Assembly: GCA_945893045.1 (NCBI GenBank)
Contig: CAMDEA010000079.1
Coordinates: forward strand, 1-37,169
Reading direction: 5' to 3'
DNA length: 37,169 nt
Origin: Planctomyces sp. SH-PL62
Lineage (GTDB): Bacteria > Planctomycetota > Planctomycetia > Planctomycetales > Planctomycetaceae
Shown in pieces: positions 1-7,781 of the stretch; position 1 is the first letter of the stretch, and each line of letters begins with the position of its first letter. The notes under the pieces are model-generated. The model had not been told where the DNA came from. It did not search any database and saw nothing but the letters and a program-made list of their open reading frames with translations. The translations under genes and the position numbers were made by a program.

Positions 1-56
1 CGCCGCACAATTTTGCAGCCCTCGCAGATTCGCCGAATGCTCGACCGAACTTTCAT
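1..56 (-). CDS. rpmJ: 50S ribosomal protein L36 (partial, N-terminus only)
   Basis: The first 18 codons of L36 can be read on the minus strand from the ATG at 54-56; the gene runs off the left edge. The visible peptide MKVRSSIRRICEGCKIVRR has the start typical of L36 and the first CxxC pair (CEGC) of its zinc ribbon. It begins 18 bases after the secY stop, the usual secY-rpmJ linkage when adk and map are absent from the cluster. A methionine aminopeptidase gene is found separately at 20065-20928. L36 is a small zinc-binding protein of the large subunit. The C-terminal zinc ligands lie outside the window. Confidence 0.9.
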   Translation of the reverse strand, partial: MKVRSSIRRICEGCKIVR

Positions 57-74
57 GACAACCTCGAATCTTTT

Positions 75-1415
75 CTAACCTTCGGTCAGGCCCGCCTGAT
101 TCCGCACCAGCAGATGGCTGTCAATGCGTTGAATCAAGTCGATCGACACAGACACGACAATCAACAAACCGGTACCACCGTAAAAACCGGCGATCAAGGG
201 GTTCACATCAATGACCTTACCCACGATGCTGGGAGAAATCGCCAACAAACTCAAGAAGGCCGCCCCGACAAACGTGACCCGGACAATAACTTGCTCCAGG
301 TACTTCGAGGTGCGTTCCCCCGGACGATATCCCGGAATGAAACTGCCATAGTCTTTCAGATTCTGAGCAATCTCTTTCGGATTGAACGTGACCGCCGCCC
401 AGAAATACGAAAAGAAGAAAATCAGCCCCGCATAGCTGAGGTAGTACACGGCAGGCAGGGCAAAGAACTCATTGAGATAGGGGACGCTCCAATTCTCAAT
501 CAGTTGGTGGTACAGATAACTCGGAATCATCAGCAGGCTCGACGCGAAAATGATCGGCATAACTCCCGACTGATTCAACTTCAGCGGTAAGAAGTGCTCT
601 GCCCCACCAAACATGCGACGACCACGCACATGCTTGGCGCTCTGAATCGGAATTCTCCGCTGAGCTTGTGTGACGAAAACCACGCCTAACACGATCGCCA
701 CGAACAAACCCGCCAACAGCAGGATTCGATCAATGCCACTATTAGTTCCAATTGACACTCCATCTTTGAGCACCGGTTTGAACAATTCAAAGACAGCGCT
801 CGGCATTTGAGCCATGATGCCCGCCATAATCAGCAAACTAATGCCGTTGCCGATTCCGAAGGCGTCAATTTGCTCGCCGATCCACATCAAAAACATCGTT
901 CCCGCAGTCATCATCAGAGCCGTGGAAATAATATCGAAAGGCCCGCCACAACCATCTAAGACGAGGCTGCTGCCGGTCAATGACCCGCGTGACATCGTCA
1001 TCACCCAGCCAACGCTTTGCACAAACGCGACGGGGACTGTGATCTGCCGGGTCAATTCATTGATGCGACGACGACCGGACTCGCCTTCCTTTTGAAGGCG
1101 TTCCAACGGCGGATAAACCGTCGCCAAAAGCTGGAACACGATCGAGCACGAAATGTAGGGCATGATCCCCAGACCGAAGATCGTGCTGTATCCCACCTGG
1201 CTGGCGGAAAACAGCGATGCTGTCTGCAGGATCTGACCTAATGCTCCGCCTTGGCCCTGAGCGACATTCTGAATGGTCTCTTTCAAGCGGGCTTGGTTGA
1301 CGATCGGCAGCGGCACCCAAAATCCCAAGCGATACACCGCCAGCAACACTGCCGTCAGGAGCAGTTTGCGGCGGAGATCAGGGATCGCCAGGATGGCCAC
1401 TAACTTCTGGATCAT
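75..1415 (-). CDS. secY: Preprotein translocase subunit SecY
   Basis: SecY is the channel subunit of the SecYEG translocon in the cytoplasmic membrane. The 446-residue product has the family's usual length and about ten hydrophobic segments. It carries the cytoplasmic loop RRIPIQSAKHVRGRR followed by LPLKLNQSGVMPIIFASSLL, the SecY signature around TM7, and a C-terminal cytoplasmic loop with FNPKEIAQNLKDYGSFIPG. The start is ambiguous: GTG at 1418 is followed directly by ATG at 1415, and I chose the ATG. It is the last long gene of the S10-spc operon, 66 nt downstream of rplO and 18 nt upstream of rpmJ. Identity is certain. Confidence 0.97.
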   Translation of the reverse strand: MIQKLVAILAIPDLRRKLLLTAVLLAVYRLGFWVPLPIVNQARLKETIQNVAQGQGGALGQILQTASLFSASQVGYSTIFGLGIMPYISCSIVFQLLATVYPPLERLQKEGESGRRRINELTRQITVPVAFVQSVGWVMTMSRGSLTGSSLVLDGCGGPFDIISTALMMTAGTMFLMWIGEQIDAFGIGNGISLLIMAGIMAQMPSAVFELFKPVLKDGVSIGTNSGIDRILLLAGLFVAIVLGVVFVTQAQRRIPIQSAKHVRGRRMFGGAEHFLPLKLNQSGVMPIIFASSLLMIPSYLYHQLIENWSVPYLNEFFALPAVYYLSYAGLIFFFSYFWAAVTFNPKEIAQNLKDYGSFIPGYRPGERTSKYLEQVIVRVTFVGAAFLSLLAISPSIVGKVIDVNPLIAGFYGGTGLLIVVSVSIDLIQRIDSHLLVRNQAGLTEG

Positions 1416-1481
1416 CACTCACTCAGAGGGACATCGCCCTCAATACGAACACCGTGGGTTTGGCGCACTCTTACGGGGAGT

Positions 1482-1934
1482 CTAGTACAAGACCACCTTG
1501 CCGCCCGCTGCTTCAATCTTCAGCGCCGCACTGCGCGACACATGATCGGCCTGGACCGTCAATGCTCGCGTCAGGTCGCCGCCACCCAGCACTCGCACCA
1601 CTTGGCTTCGGCGAGGAATCAATCCCGCCGCCATCAACGACTCAGCATCCACAACTGAAACCGCTGCGTCCAACTTCGCCAAGGCTCCAACGTTGACGAT
1701 CGCGATCTTCTTCTGAGCCGAATAGTCACCAGCCGAGAAACCGCGCTTCGCCACCTTGCGAAACATCGGCATCTGGCCACCTTCTTTGAACAAGTATCCT
1801 TTAGCACCCGAACGCGAGCTTTCGCCCTTATGGCCGCGGCCAGAGGTCTTACCGTGACTGCCGATCCCGCGGCCGATGCGTTTCCGATTCGGACCCAAGC
1901 GGCCAGCGACAGCAGTGATTTCGTGAATGTGCAT
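1482..1934 (-). CDS. rplO: 50S ribosomal protein L15
   Basis: The 150-residue protein has the Gly/Arg-rich N-terminus of L15 (RLGPNRKRIGRGIGSHGKTSGRGHKG) in two overlapping stretches, and the C-terminal L18e/L15 domain ending in AAGGKVVLY. I start at the ATG at 1934 (MHIHEI), preceded by a GGAAGAG ribosome-binding site; the frame is open further upstream but would overlap rpsE. It follows rpsE by only 28 nt, so there is no room for rpmD (L30), which occupies this place in many bacteria. Confidence 0.96.
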   Translation of the reverse strand: MHIHEITAVAGRLGPNRKRIGRGIGSHGKTSGRGHKGESSRSGAKGYLFKEGGQMPMFRKVAKRGFSAGDYSAQKKIAIVNVGALAKLDAAVSVVDAESLMAAGLIPRRSQVVRVLGGGDLTRALTVQADHVSRSAALKIEAAGGKVVLY

Positions 1935-1962
1935 TTCAAAACTCTTCCAGAAACTGATGCTT

Positions 1963-2463
1963 CTACAACTGCACGCCGCGCAGCCGAGCCACTTCATCGC
2001 GAGTACGCAACGACTTGAGTGCCTCGAACACCGCCTTGACCAACGTCAGTGGGCAGTTTGAACCAAAGCTCTTTGTCAAAACGTCGGTGATCCCGACCGC
2101 ATTCATAATCGACCGAACCGAACCGCCCGCGATGATGCCGGTTCCAGGACTGGCCGGAATCAACACGATACGAGACGCTCCAAAACGGCCTTCGACTCGG
2201 TGCGGAACTGTTTGATGAACGACCTGCACTTTAATGCGAGTCCGCTCGGCCGCACGAGTCGCCTTCTCGACAGCGATCGGAACTTCCGGCCCTTTGCCGT
2301 AGCCCCAACCGACTGTGCCGCGACCGTCACCGACCACGACCAAGCCCGCGAAGCTGAAACGACGTCCGCCCTTCACCACGCAAGCACATCGCCGGATTTG
2401 CAACGTGTGTTCGACGCTGTCAGAGCGGTTTTCGGAACGGTTATCTGATCGTTTTTCTGCCAC
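1963..2463 (-). CDS. rpsE: 30S ribosomal protein S5
   Basis: S5 belongs to the decoding and mRNA-entry region of the small subunit. The 166-residue product has the double-stranded-RNA-binding-like N domain (RRCACVVKGGRRFSFAGLVV) and the C domain with SPGTGIIAGGSVRSIMNAVG. A short charged N-terminal extension of Ser/Arg/Asn/Glu repeats precedes the domain. The start is a GTG at 2463, with GAGGGGAA just upstream as ribosome-binding site; no ATG fits. It lies 23 nt after rplR. Confidence 0.96.
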   Translation of the reverse strand: MAEKRSDNRSENRSDSVEHTLQIRRCACVVKGGRRFSFAGLVVVGDGRGTVGWGYGKGPEVPIAVEKATRAAERTRIKVQVVHQTVPHRVEGRFGASRIVLIPASPGTGIIAGGSVRSIMNAVGITDVLTKSFGSNCPLTLVKAVFEALKSLRTRDEVARLRGVQL

Positions 2464-2486
2464 AGTTCCCCTCGCGATTCACTCGA

Positions 2487-2858
2487 CTAAAACTGCAAAC
2501 CCGCCGCACGAGCACCGTCGGCCAACGCCGCGACACGCCCGTGATACCTGTATTGCCCGCGATCGAACACCACTTCGGTGATTCCCTTTTGAGCACAACG
2601 CTCGCCGAGCGTCTTGCCCACGACAGTCGCAGCGCCGACGTTGCCGCCGTTCTTCAACTGCCCGCGCAAATCCTTCTCCGTACTGCTGGCGGCGGCGACC
2701 GTCTGACCAGATGCGTCGTCGATAACCTGCGCGGAAATGTGCTTGTTGCTGCGGAACACCGACAGTCGCAATCGACCACTCGCCGAGCGGCGCACTTGAT
2801 TGCGCACGCGCCACGTTCGGCGTTGACGGCTACGTTGAAGAGATTTTGTGATCGACAT
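2487..2858 (-). CDS. rplR: 50S ribosomal protein L18
   Basis: L18 binds 5S rRNA together with L5. The 123-residue product is standard in length, has the Arg-rich N-terminus and the core RLSVFRSNKHISAQVIDD, and ends in the usual VAALADGARAAGLQF. It starts with ATG at 2858, 57 nt after the rplF stop. Confidence 0.96.
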   Translation of the reverse strand: MSITKSLQRSRQRRTWRVRNQVRRSASGRLRLSVFRSNKHISAQVIDDASGQTVAAASSTEKDLRGQLKNGGNVGAATVVGKTLGERCAQKGITEVVFDRGQYRYHGRVAALADGARAAGLQF

Positions 2859-2915
2859 GACCGCACTTTGTTGAGAGCTGGTGTCTTAACGACGCCGAAT
2901 TTGTGTTGATCAAAC

Positions 2916-3464
2916 TTACTTGGCACCCGCGCCAAACGCTTTGCCAGCCTTACGACGGATGAACTCGCCCGCGTACTTGACCCCCTTGGCCTTGTACGGA
3001 TCGGGAACTCGCGACGCACGCACCTTAGCGGCAAACTGACCGACCGCCTGCTTATCGACTCCGGCCACCACCAAGTGCGTGTTGTCCGGAAGAGTCACAG
3101 TGATGCCAGCGGGGACTTCGAACACCACCGGCTTCGAGTAACCGACCGACAGTTCCAAACTCTTTCCCTTGAGCTGAACCTGATAACCAACGCCGTTGAG
3201 TTCCAGTCGCTTTTCAAATCCCGTGTGAACTCCCACCACTGCGTTGTTCACCAGCGACCGATACAGCCCGTGCAACGATCGCTCACTGCGGCCTGTCCCG
3301 TTCACCGAGACATTCAGAGTCGTCCCGTCCTTCGCGACGATGACCGCCGGATGCAGCAAGACCGACAGCTTCCCTTTCGGGCCGCTGGCACTGACCTGTC
3401 CCGCAGCTACGTCAACAGTGACGCCGCTCGGCACAACTACAGGCATTTTTCCAACTCGGGACAT
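2916..3464 (-). CDS. rplF: 50S ribosomal protein L6
   Basis: L6 stabilises the sarcin-ricin region of the large subunit. The 182-residue product starts MSRVGKMPVVVPSGV and ends with the conserved PDPYKAKGVKYAGEFIRRK followed by a short Ala/Gly/Lys tail; both repeated L6 domains are present. It is separated from the upstream rpsH by 89 nt, unusually long for this operon, because a palindromic repeat is inserted there (3488-3546). Confidence 0.96.
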   Translation of the reverse strand: MSRVGKMPVVVPSGVTVDVAAGQVSASGPKGKLSVLLHPAVIVAKDGTTLNVSVNGTGRSERSLHGLYRSLVNNAVVGVHTGFEKRLELNGVGYQVQLKGKSLELSVGYSKPVVFEVPAGITVTLPDNTHLVVAGVDKQAVGQFAAKVRASRVPDPYKAKGVKYAGEFIRRKAGKAFGAGAK

Positions 3465-3487
3465 TTCGCCACCCGAACTATTTTCTT

Positions 3488-3546
3488 GTGGGGCAAGTTT
3501 TCAACCTGCCAAACTATTTCACTGGCAGGTTGAAAACCTGCCCCAC
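3488..3546. repeat. Palindromic repeat inside the spc operon (rpsH-rplF gap)
   Basis: Two 24-nt inverted arms, 3488-3511 and 3523-3546, match at 23 of 24 positions and flank an 11-nt loop. Each arm is itself nearly palindromic around GTTTTCAAC/GTTGAAAAC, so single arms can also fold. The outer ends are GTGGGGCA and TGCCCCAC. In the polycistronic mRNA this would form a very stable stem 7 nt after the rpsH stop. There is no U-tract, so it is not a classical terminator. Confidence 0.9.
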
Positions 3547-3553
3547 GGACTTG

Positions 3554-3955
3554 TTACCAAATCTCCAGCAGCGCCTCGCCGCCGATTCCTCGATCCTTCG
3601 CTTCACGATTGCTGAGCACACCCTGATTCGTCGAGAGGACCAGCACGCCCATGCCACCGAGAACCTTAGGCATGTTTTCACAACCGTAGTAAATCCGCCG
3701 ACCAGGCTTACTGACGCGCTTGATGCTCCGCACCACTCGCTCGCCACTAGGACCATATTTCAAATTGATCCGCAGAGTGCCCCCTGGAGCATTCTCGTTC
3801 TCGTGCGACTCGAAGTCCCAAATGAACCCTTCGCGCTGCAACGCAGCCGCGACTTGCACTTTCAAGATCGAGGTCGGTACGTCCACATGCGTGGCCTCGT
3901 TTTGCAGGCCGTTGCGAATGCGGGTCGCCATATCACTAATCGGGTCAGTCATCAT
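3554..3955 (-). CDS. rpsH: 30S ribosomal protein S8
   Basis: S8 binds the central domain of 16S rRNA; in Escherichia coli it is also the translational repressor of the spc operon. The 133-residue product starts M-MTDPISDMATRIRNGL and ends with the conserved STNQGVLSNREAKDRGIGGE. Two consecutive ATG codons (3955 and 3952) are possible starts. It lies 15 nt after rpsN. The repeat immediately downstream could affect the relative expression of the genes that follow. Confidence 0.96.
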   Translation of the reverse strand: MMTDPISDMATRIRNGLQNEATHVDVPTSILKVQVAAALQREGFIWDFESHENENAPGGTLRINLKYGPSGERVVRSIKRVSKPGRRIYYGCENMPKVLGGMGVLVLSTNQGVLSNREAKDRGIGGEALLEIW

Positions 3956-3970
3956 AATGAATTCGCCTGC

Positions 3971-4156
3971 TTACCAGCTCGCCTTTGTCACACCGGGAAT
4001 CATGCCGTCCAGAGCCAAGTTGCGGAAACAGATGCGGCACAATCGAAACTTCTGATAGACCGCACGCTGACGGCCACACACCTGGCATCGGCTCTCGCGT
4101 CGCGAGCTGAATTTCGGAGTCCGTTTCGCTTTCGCGATATGTGCTTTCGTTGCCAT
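3971..4156 (-). CDS. rpsN: 30S ribosomal protein S14, zinc-binding type
   Basis: This is the short zinc-ribbon form of S14: 61 residues with CQVC and CRIC as the two zinc-ligand pairs, and the typical C-terminus NLALDGMIPGVTKASW. The start ATG at 4156 lies 23 nt after the rplE stop. Having only the zinc form here says nothing about whether a zinc-free paralogue exists elsewhere. Confidence 0.96.
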   Translation of the reverse strand: MATKAHIAKAKRTPKFSSRRESRCQVCGRQRAVYQKFRLCRICFRNLALDGMIPGVTKASW

Positions 4157-4179
4157 AACTCACTGACCTTGAAGACTGA

Positions 4180-4722
4180 TTACTTGTTGCTGAACGGGAT
4201 CCCCAACTCGATGAGCAATGCTCGTCCGTGATCGTCCGTGCGAGCGGTCGTCACGAAGGTGATGTTCATGCCTTGAGTGAACGCCACTTTGTCCGCCGGA
4301 ATTTCCGGGAACACCATTTGTTCAGTCAGCCCCGTCGAGTAATTGCCGCGACCGTCGAACGACTTCGGGTTGAGTCCGCGGAAGTCACGCACGCGAGGCA
4401 GAGCTAACAGGATGAAGCGATCCAGAAACTCGTACATCCGCTGACCACGCAGAGTCACCGCACAGCCAATTTCCATGTTCTCGCGAAGGCGGAACGCAGA
4501 CACCGCGATGCGGGACTTCTTAATGCTCGGCTTCTGGCCGGTGATCATTCCCAGGTGCGTCACGGCCTCTTCCAGCCGCTTGCGATCCTGCGTCGCTTTG
4601 CCGACCCCCATGCTGACGACGATCTTCGTCAGTCGCGGGACCGCATGGCGATTCGTGATCCCGAGCTTTTCGGAAAGCTGAGGAATGAGCGTCTCGTTGT
4701 AAAGTTTTTGCAAACGGGCCAT
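4180..4722 (-). CDS. rplE: 50S ribosomal protein L5
   Basis: L5 carries 5S rRNA into the large subunit with L18. The product has 180 residues, the family norm, with VPRLTKIVVSMGVGKATQD near the start and the conserved RDFRGLNPKSFDGRGNYSTG in the middle. It is 18 nt downstream of rplX and begins with ATG at 4722. Confidence 0.96.
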   Translation of the reverse strand: MARLQKLYNETLIPQLSEKLGITNRHAVPRLTKIVVSMGVGKATQDRKRLEEAVTHLGMITGQKPSIKKSRIAVSAFRLRENMEIGCAVTLRGQRMYEFLDRFILLALPRVRDFRGLNPKSFDGRGNYSTGLTEQMVFPEIPADKVAFTQGMNITFVTTARTDDHGRALLIELGIPFSNK

Positions 4723-4740
4723 GACGACTTACCGCATCAA

Positions 4741-5052
4741 CTAGAGGGACTTCTTGCACTTGCCACAGACGCGACGCTTCACACCATCGATCACTTGACT
4801 CTTCACTCGCACACCGCGATTGCAACTGGGACAGTGCAACGCCAGGTTGGTTACATCAATCGGCACTGGGATCGTCACGCGACCCCCTTGTGGGCTTTTG
4901 GGATGTCCGCGCTTCACATGCTTAAGGGCGCTGTTGATTCCTTCTACGATCGCTCGTTTTGAGTCACGGTCGATCGAAACAATCTTCGCGGGGCCTTGCC
5001 CTCTGAAGTTGCCGCTCAACACCATCACCATGTCTTCGCGCCGCAGTTTCAT
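4741..5052 (-). CDS. rplX: 50S ribosomal protein L24, with C-terminal Cys pairs
   Basis: L24 is an assembly-initiator protein of the large subunit. The 103-residue product has the N-terminal KOW motif (VMVLSGNFRGQGPAKIVSID). Its C-terminal part has two Cys pairs, CPSC and CGKC, arranged like a zinc ribbon; many L24 proteins lack these. It starts at ATG 5052, two bases after the rplN stop, so translational coupling is likely. Confidence 0.95.
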   Translation of the reverse strand: MKLRREDMVMVLSGNFRGQGPAKIVSIDRDSKRAIVEGINSALKHVKRGHPKSPQGGRVTIPVPIDVTNLALHCPSCNRGVRVKSQVIDGVKRRVCGKCKKSL

Positions 5053-5054
5053 GA

Positions 5055-5423
5055 CTACACCACTTCCACAGCCAAACTGACGATCTTCATGAACTTCTTA
5101 TCTCGCAACTCACGAGCCACCGCACCAAAGATGCGAGTTCCGCGAGGATTGTTTTCCGCATCGACCAACACCGCAGCATTGCTGTCGAAACTAACGTAGC
5201 CACCATCTTCGCGTCGCACTTTTTTCTTTGTGCGAACGATGACCGCCTTCACCACCTGTCCGGACTTCACGGCTCCACCGGGTAATGCTTTCTGGATACT
5301 CGCCACAACGACGTCGCCGATGCCGGCTGTGCGGCGATGCGTTCCGCCGAGCACTTTGATCGTCCGCACCGTCTTTGCGCCGGTGTTGTCGGCGATATCC
5401 AGCATTGTCTGCATCTGAATCAT
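5055..5423 (-). CDS. rplN: 50S ribosomal protein L14
   Basis: L14 takes part in an intersubunit bridge. The product has exactly the canonical 122 residues, begins MIQMQTMLDIADNTGAK, contains GGTHRRTAGIGDVVVASI and ends FMKIVSLAVEVV. It lies 46 nt downstream of rpsQ. Confidence 0.97.
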   Translation of the reverse strand: MIQMQTMLDIADNTGAKTVRTIKVLGGTHRRTAGIGDVVVASIQKALPGGAVKSGQVVKAVIVRTKKKVRREDGGYVSFDSNAAVLVDAENNPRGTRIFGAVARELRDKKFMKIVSLAVEVV

Positions 5424-5469
5424 AAGATACTCACTTCAAGCCGACTGTTAAGCGGCCGGTTTGTGCGAC

Positions 5470-5715
5470 CTACTTCGCTCCGCGAGACACCACCCGCACC
5501 AATTCCCAGCGCTTGAGCTTCGACAACGGGCGAGATTCCACCAATTCGACCACGTCAGACATATTGGCTTCTTCTTTTTCATCGTGAGCCAGGCAGACCG
5601 TTTCGCGATTGAGAAACTTGCCCGTCACGACGTCCTTCACGCGCCGAGGAATCGACACGCGAATCGTCTTCTGCATTTTGTCCGAGGTGACACGTCCGGT
5701 GACTCGCCGCTTCAT
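5470..5715 (-). CDS. rpsQ: 30S ribosomal protein S17
   Basis: S17 binds 16S rRNA through an OB fold. The 81-residue product begins MKRRVTGRVTSDKMQKTIRV, typical of the family, and has the conserved basic strand ESRPLSKLKRWELVRVV near the C-terminus. It starts at ATG 5715, 20 nt after the rpmC stop. Confidence 0.96.
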   Translation of the reverse strand: MKRRVTGRVTSDKMQKTIRVSIPRRVKDVVTGKFLNRETVCLAHDEKEEANMSDVVELVESRPLSKLKRWELVRVVSRGAK

Positions 5716-5735
5716 TGTCTTCCGCCCCTTCTCGC

Positions 5736-5915
5736 CTACTTCTGATTCAACAAGGTCAATACGCGCGCCAAGTCCTTGCGGATCTCGCGACGACGCTTCG
5801 CTTCACCAGCGTTGGCCGCCACGGTCGCAACGTGATGCAACAAATCCGACTCCAGCACACTTTTCGTCTGCTGCAATTGTTCCACTGTTTGGACTCTAAG
5901 CTCTTTCGCTCGCAT
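5736..5915 (-). CDS. rpmC: 50S ribosomal protein L29
   Basis: L29 sits near the peptide exit. From the ATG at 5915, preceded by AGGTGA at good spacing, the product is 59 residues: MRAKELRVQTVEQLQQTK, a helical hairpin and RRREIRKDLARVLTLLNQK at the end. A longer in-frame extension up to 5993 would overlap rplP and is not family-like. The gene starts 11 nt after the rplP stop. Confidence 0.94.
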   Translation of the reverse strand: MRAKELRVQTVEQLQQTKSVLESDLLHHVATVAANAGEAKRRREIRKDLARVLTLLNQK

Positions 5916-5926
5916 CTGAGTTTCAC

Positions 5927-6343
5927 CTATCTCGCATGACGTGCAACCAACGCCACTCGCAGCGGCAGCTTGTGAGCCACCCGAGCGAAACAATCACGAG
6001 CCGCGTCATGAGACACGCCCGCCAACTCAAACAAGACGGTTCCAGGTCGAATGACCGCGACCCAATGGTCCGGCTCACCTTTGCCCTTACCCATTCGAGT
6101 TTCCAACGGCCGCGCCGTCACCGATTTGTTCGGGAAGATGCGGATATACAACTTACCTTCACCGCGGATGTACTGGTTCGCAGCGATTCGGCAAGCCTCG
6201 ATGGTGGTCGCGGCGATGTGGCCCGCGTCCAAAGACTGAAGACCCCAATCACCAAAAGCGACCGTCGCACCGCGGCTAGCGTCACCTCTTATGCGACCTC
6301 TTTGGCTTTTGCGGTGTTTGACTCGCTTCGGCATTAACGCCAT
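5927..6343 (-). CDS. rplP: 50S ribosomal protein L16
   Basis: L16 lies near the A site of the large subunit. The 138-residue product begins MALMPKRVKHRKSQRGRIRG and carries GKGEPDHWVAVIRPGTVLFE. I chose the ATG at 6343, preceded by GGAGTGAG; ATG at 6334 is an alternative. With either start the gene begins inside rpsC, overlapping its last 52-62 nt in another frame, more than the usual few bases. Confidence 0.95.
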   Translation of the reverse strand: MALMPKRVKHRKSQRGRIRGDASRGATVAFGDWGLQSLDAGHIAATTIEACRIAANQYIRGEGKLYIRIFPNKSVTARPLETRMGKGKGEPDHWVAVIRPGTVLFELAGVSHDAARDCFARVAHKLPLRVALVARHAR

Positions 6344-6983
6344 GTGTACTCACTCCGTCTACAAACGGTCCGTTATCAATCCAAACCTTGCAACCAATCG
6401 TACCCTGAGCCGTCTTCGCGACTGCGAAGCCGTAATCAATGTTTCTCAAAATCGTGGAGAGCGGAATCGAGCCGCGAATCGCCTTCTCTGTGCGTGACAT
6501 TTCCGCCCCGCCCAAGCGACCCGACAACTGCACCTTTACGCCGAACGCTCCCGACTCCATCACCGTATCCATCGACTTCTTGATGGCTCGGCGAAAACTC
6601 GTCCGCTTCAACAACTGCTGAGCGATTTCCTCGGCGATCAGAATCGCGTTGCGAGCCGGTTGAGCGACTTCAACGATCTTCAGATCCATACGGCGGCCGG
6701 TGAACTCTTCCAACTCCGCCTTGAGCTTATCTACTTCCTGACCTTTGCGGCCGATGATGATTCCCGGCCGAGCCGTGTGCAGATGCACGATCACTTGATC
6801 GCGAGTCCGCTCAATCTCGATCCGCGGAATCCCCGAATACTGGTACTTGTTGAGGATGTACTTCCGCAGCCGCAGGTCTTCACCCAGCAGCGTGCTGAAT
6901 TCTTTCTTCGCCGCATACCACTTGCTCTTCCACGTTTCGGTGATACCGAGCCGGAATCCGGTAGGTCGAACTTTTTGTCCCAT
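6282..6983 (-). CDS. rpsC: 30S ribosomal protein S3
   Basis: S3 forms part of the mRNA entry tunnel. The 233-residue product has MGQKVRPTGFRLGITETWKS at the N-terminus, a KH domain with the GxxG loop GRKG, and the C-terminal domain with SGRLGGAEMSRTEKAIRGSI. After the last conserved strand it has a Ser/Lys/Pro-rich tail ending QKPKRSHKR. That tail is encoded by the same DNA as the N-terminus of L16. It starts at ATG 6983, 70 nt after rplV. Confidence 0.96.
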   Translation of the reverse strand: MGQKVRPTGFRLGITETWKSKWYAAKKEFSTLLGEDLRLRKYILNKYQYSGIPRIEIERTRDQVIVHLHTARPGIIIGRKGQEVDKLKAELEEFTGRRMDLKIVEVAQPARNAILIAEEIAQQLLKRTSFRRAIKKSMDTVMESGAFGVKVQLSGRLGGAEMSRTEKAIRGSIPLSTILRNIDYGFAVAKTAQGTIGCKVWIDNGPFVDGVSTHGVNAEASQTPQKPKRSHKR

Positions 6984-7053
6984 AACTTGTCACTCACTGC
7001 GACTGAGTCCGCCAAACTCATCCGAGTTCAGCCTGTGAAACCACCAAACTCGA

Positions 7054-7398
7054 CTACGACAATTCCGGCACGTCCACCGCCATGAAGATGTGCGCCAAAC
7101 GCTTCCGAATCACAAACGCCTGGCCGCGCGACATCGGACGAATCCGACGCATGATCGGGCCAGTTCCAATTTCAACTTTCGTGAGCACCAAGTTGTCCGC
7201 GTTGCGAACGCCTCGGTCCTCCGCATTCGCCACGAGCGACGCCAAGCACTTTCGCAGGAGCTTCGCGCCGCGATTCGGCAAGAACTCCAGCGACTGCTGA
7301 GCCGAGCGAATCTGCTTACCACGAATCAAATCCGCAGTCGGCTTCAGCTTGCTCGACGAAACCCGAACGAATTTCGATTCACTACGAATTTGAGCCAT
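7054..7398 (-). CDS. rplV: 50S ribosomal protein L22
   Basis: L22 lines the nascent-peptide tunnel. The 114-residue product has VRVSSSKLKPTADLIRGK at the start, and its C-terminal hairpin contains RRIRPMSRGQAFVIRKRLAH, matching the tunnel loop region. It starts at ATG 7398, 48 nt after rpsS. Confidence 0.96.
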   Translation of the reverse strand: MAQIRSESKFVRVSSSKLKPTADLIRGKQIRSAQQSLEFLPNRGAKLLRKCLASLVANAEDRGVRNADNLVLTKVEIGTGPIMRRIRPMSRGQAFVIRKRLAHIFMAVDVPELS

Positions 7399-7446
7399 AA
7401 AGATCGCCCCAAGACTCTGCCGGCATTTGCCAGCAGATTCACATCG

Positions 7447-7716
7447 TTACTTCTTACCCCGCGCGCCGTGTCCGCGAAATGTCCGAGTTGGAGAAAACTC
7501 ACCCAACTTATGCCCGACCATTTCGTCCGACACATACACCGAAATATGCACTTTGCCGTTATGCACGAGGAACGTGTGCCCGATGAAATCCGGAGAAATC
7601 GTCGAACGCCGCGCCCATGTCTTGATCGGTTCTTTCCTGCCCGTCGCGTCGAGTCGCTCCAGCCGCTTCAGCAGCTTCGCGTCAACATACGGGCCCTTCT
7701 TTGCGGAACGACTCAT
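7447..7716 (-). CDS. rpsS: 30S ribosomal protein S19
   Basis: S19 is in the head of the small subunit. The 89-residue product begins MSRSAKKGPYVDAKLLKRL and includes TWARRSTISPDFIGHTFLVH and VGHKLGEFSPTRTFRGHG. I start at ATG 7716 because a GAGGTGG ribosome-binding site lies just upstream; a GTG at 7719 directly before it is the alternative. A repeat occupies the space back to rplB. Confidence 0.96.
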   Translation of the reverse strand: MSRSAKKGPYVDAKLLKRLERLDATGRKEPIKTWARRSTISPDFIGHTFLVHNGKVHISVYVSDEMVGHKLGEFSPTRTFRGHGARGKK

Positions 7717-7730
7717 CACGCCACCTCATG

Positions 7731-7769
7731 GATTTCAAATCTCAAATTTGAAATCTCAAATTCAAATCC
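7731..7769. repeat. A+T-rich direct/inverted repeat in the rplB-rpsS gap
   Basis: The 39-nt stretch is made of interleaved GATTTCAAAT and CTCAAATTTGAAAT units and can self-pair. Closely related stretches occur at 18121-18147 and 31258-31300. It is far richer in A and T than its surroundings and fills most of the spacer between two ribosomal protein genes. Translated, this family gives ISNLKFEIS-like peptides. Confidence 0.8.
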
Positions 7770-7781
7770 AGTTTCCAACCA

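Noticed and set aside
3488..4231. Plus-strand frame across the rplF-rpsH-rpsN region
   Set aside because: It covers three certain ribosomal protein genes on the other strand and starts in a repeat.
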